The translations under genes were made by a program, and so were the position numbers. The notes beneath the pieces were generated by a model. It was not told where the DNA came from. It was given only the letters and a program-made list of their open reading frames with translations, and ran no database searches. From assembly GCA_035644935.1 (NCBI GenBank), contig DASQNO010000087.1:50344-114343 (forward strand): a DNA stretch of 64,000 nt, in the 5' to 3' direction. The DNA comes from CADCVW01 sp035644935 (GTDB lineage Bacteria > Pseudomonadota > Alphaproteobacteria > Sphingomonadales > Sphingomonadaceae). The stretch's first letter is position 1. Each line of letters opens with the position of its first letter. Positions 62,187-64,000 of the stretch are shown here, piece by piece.

Positions 62187-62801
62187 ATGATCAAGTCGAT
62201 ACTCGCGCTTTCAAGCGCCGCTCTTCTCGCGTCCACTGCCGTCGCACAAACATCCACGCCCCCCGCGCCAGCACTGGTGCCGGTCACGCAGGTTCCGGTC
62301 GTATCCAGCCCGGCGGGCGTCCTGCGGGCGGGAACACCCGTTGCGCTCAAGATGGCCGAGGGGCTTACGACAAAGGGCAAGAACCTTCGCGTCGGTCAGC
62401 GCTTTCAGCTGGAGGTTGCCGAGCCTGTTTTGGTGAACGGTCAGGTCGTGGTGCCCGCGGGCAGCCCTGCCACCGGTGAGATCACCATGGTTCGCAACAA
62501 GGGCATGTGGGGCAAGTCGGGCGGCATAAATGCGCGACTGCTCTTCGTCCGCGCGAACGGTCAGCAAATCCGTCTTACGGGCCAGATGGACGACAAGGGT
62601 AAGACCGGCACCGCTGGCGTGGTGGGCGCAATCGCGGTCGTGCCGATTGCTGGCTTCTTCGTGACCGGCACCAGTGCCGAGATTCCGCTTGGCGCCCCCA
62701 TCAACGGCTTCATCGATGAAGACGTGCCGGTGGCCTTCGCATCCGGTGCTGCGCCAGCCCCGATGGTCGTTCAGGCAGTGGTCCCTGCCACTACGAATTA
62801 A
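62187..62801 (+). CDS. Exported hypothetical protein
   Basis: A 204-residue protein with signal peptide MIKSILALSSAALLASTAVA, followed by a Pro-rich stretch and a beta domain: VALKMAEGLTTKGKNLRVGQ, VNGQVVVPAGSPATGEI and FFVTGTSAEIPLGAP. The SAF/VirB10-like VPAGSxxxGEI segment suggests an envelope protein. GGGGGATTGTCC precedes the ATG. A 14-bp imperfect hairpin without a T tract follows (62814-62850). Confidence 0.7.
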   Translation: MIKSILALSSAALLASTAVAQTSTPPAPALVPVTQVPVVSSPAGVLRAGTPVALKMAEGLTTKGKNLRVGQRFQLEVAEPVLVNGQVVVPAGSPATGEITMVRNKGMWGKSGGINARLLFVRANGQQIRLTGQMDDKGKTGTAGVVGAIAVVPIAGFFVTGTSAEIPLGAPINGFIDEDVPVAFASGAAPAPMVVQAVVPATTN

Positions 62802-62867
62802 ACGTGTGTAGCTGTCGGCGGATGTGCAATCGTTCCGCATGTCCGCCGGCGAAACGGCTCTAGCCGC

Positions 62868-63392
62868 GACGTTTGGCGTATTCATCCCGAACGACTACTC
62901 CGAACCGGGTGGCGAGCTGTTCCCCTAGCGCCCGGGCCTTGTGCTTCGCCGCGACGTCGAGCTTCTGGTTGTCGACGTGATGAGCTGGGCCTGCCCTCGC
63001 CAGCGGTCGCCAAGTCGTCGTGCATCAATGTCCGCAACCTCGACAACCCGCACTGGCGCAACCTGCTGCGAGATCCCGCAAACCGCTGCCTCGTGCCGGT
63101 AACGAGCTTTTGCGAATGGTCGGGAGAGAAGGGAGCCAAGACCGAGCACTGGTTCAGCCTGCGCGATCGACCGTTGTTCGCGTTCGCCGGCCTGTACCGC
63201 TACGTCGACGACGAGACGGGTACCTATGGGTTCCTGACGTGCGAAGCGAATCCGCTGGTGGGCGCCGTCCATCCCAAGGCCATGCCGGTGATTCTGCACG
63301 CGGAAGATCACGAGCGCTGGCTATAGGGGAGCATGGACGACGTGCGGGAGCTTGCGGCACCGTTCGCCTCGCAGCTGATGAAGGTGGGGTAA
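62868..63392 (+). pseudogene. SRAP-domain (YedK/HMCES-like) gene with three lesions
   Basis: Joined frames give an SOS-response-associated peptidase: GVFIPNDYSEPGGELFP, RPGLVLRRDVELLVVDVMSW, INVRNLDNPHWRNLL, RCLVPVTSFCEWSGEKG and PVILHAEDHERWL. In-frame TAGs at 62926 and 63324 and a single-base deletion near 62989 (MSWG/LP) interrupt it. SRAP proteins shield abasic sites through an N-terminal Cys2, which lies in the unrecognisable 5' part. Clearly inactive. Confidence 0.8.
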
Positions 63393-63908
63393 GCTCCGCG
63401 AAGTGCGGTTTAGCTCGCTTTGCGGCTGGCGTTCACGTCGCGTCTTAAGAAGTGACAGGCCCGGGTGCTATGCCCCAAGCGATTGGTTCAGGTAGGCGGC
63501 CATACGGACTCCGGCTTGCTGAAGACTCAGTTCGACCGTTGGCAAATGCTTGTACGCGTAATCTCACGAAGAGACGCGTTCGTCGGTGCAGTCCGTCCCG
63601 GGACTTGGTGCTTTCTCCAATCCAAACCGCGGGATCTGCCTGCCACCGCGCGACCACCACTTGCGGATCGATGCGACGGTCGGGCCGGTCGGCGCACTCG
63701 GAGAACGATAGGTTCTCGCGATCGACAAGGCCGCTGCCCAGCCAACACATTGAAGTGACCAAGATTTGCAGTCGATTTTTCGCAGAGCTTCGGCAGCAAG
63801 CCAGACGTTACCTCCTGCTACGTTCGGAAAATAATTCTCTAAACATTTCCGCATCCATTCCGATCACCCCTTTGCAAAACGACACGGGGCCGGCGTTGCC
63901 GCCCCAGC
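63393..63908. other. Region without a confident gene
   Basis: About 515 bases. A minus-strand frame at 63445-63762 (LVDRENLSFSECADRPDRR) is protein-like, but no family or ribosome site supports it. An AT-rich patch (AGAATTATTTTCCG on the minus strand, near 63835) may be promoter sequence for the edge gene. Confidence 0.35.
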
Positions 63909-64000
63909 GATGGGGGACGCGATGGTTGCGATTTTCACCGGTGCCGGCACGGGCTTCGAGCGGGGGTCGGGTGCCGTTCTGGGCGGCATGGGGCTGCTGG
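63909..64000 (+). CDS. Start of a probable giant YD-repeat/surface protein (cut by window edge)
   Basis: The frame opens with ATG at 63909 (or 63921) and reads MVAIFTGAGTGFERGSGAVL up to the edge. This opening resembles very large YD/RHS-repeat or calcium-binding surface proteins of sphingomonads from memory. Only 30 residues are visible, so the assignment is tentative. Confidence 0.45.

Noticed and set aside
62814..62850. Terminator after the exported protein gene
   Set aside because: A 14-bp imperfect stem is present, but no T tract follows on either strand.

Overview
This window is GC-rich alphaproteobacterial DNA, most likely from a sphingomonad (Sphingomonas, Sphingobium, Sphingopyxis or Novosphingobium). 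The pointers are a Trb-type conjugation operon ending in a DUF2274 gene, a DUF3363-type relaxase, an ArdC antirestriction gene, and a partial gene at the right edge whose start resembles giant sphingomonad YD-repeat proteins. It looks like an integrative and conjugative element or a plasmid-derived island. I saw no integrase, tRNA or replication gene.

Layout. (1) 1-8242, conjugation front end: end of an unknown gene, ArdC, a DUF2493 protein, a sigma-region-4-like protein, a fused MNT-HEPN protein, SSB, a small unknown protein, a candidate oriT hairpin, the relaxase and a ribbon-helix-helix regulator. The DUF2493 and SSB genes are preceded by copies of the same ~75-80 bp leader. (2) 8243-44644, cargo inserted between the regulator and traG. 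(3) 44645-56076, conjugation back end: traG-trbBCDEJLFGI plus DUF2274, nearly every junction overlapping. (4) 56077-64000, a tail with a TPR fragment, thermonuclease, Rap1a-like segment, RadC, small regulators, a decayed SRAP gene and the edge gene.

The main cargo is a DNA phosphorothioation locus on the minus strand. dndB-dndC-dndD-dndE-dndA (21570 to 15460) is read divergently from an XRE-type regulator. About 490 bp downstream is a second tight operon of five genes (14969 to 8602): a PLD-like/SF2 helicase, a 62-residue protein, a Rad50-like ATPase with a CxC motif, a 163-residue protein of unknown family, and a DUF262-DUF1524 (GmrSD/SspE-like) nuclease. No dndFGH (dptFGH) genes are visible. 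I infer that dndA-E place sulfur in the DNA backbone and the five-gene operon attacks unmodified DNA or senses the modification. This combination is the best candidate for an under-described system here.

The rest of the cargo is mixed: a membrane-associated patatin with a 61-residue partner, an intact IS6-family element next to an internally deleted copy, a frameshifted SDR gene, a HEPN-like protein, a GIY-YIG protein, a minus-strand MarR/S41-ArsR/SRPBCC/DUF1801 operon with an unusual read-through fusion, three secreted proteins or lipoproteins in a row, an outer-membrane-type protein, a broken metallo-beta-lactamase-fold gene and a serine hydrolase. Broken genes cluster at 24.9-27.8 kb, 41.4-42.0 kb and 62.9-63.4 kb, marking zones of past recombination. 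All functions are read from sequence motifs by eye; no database search was run.
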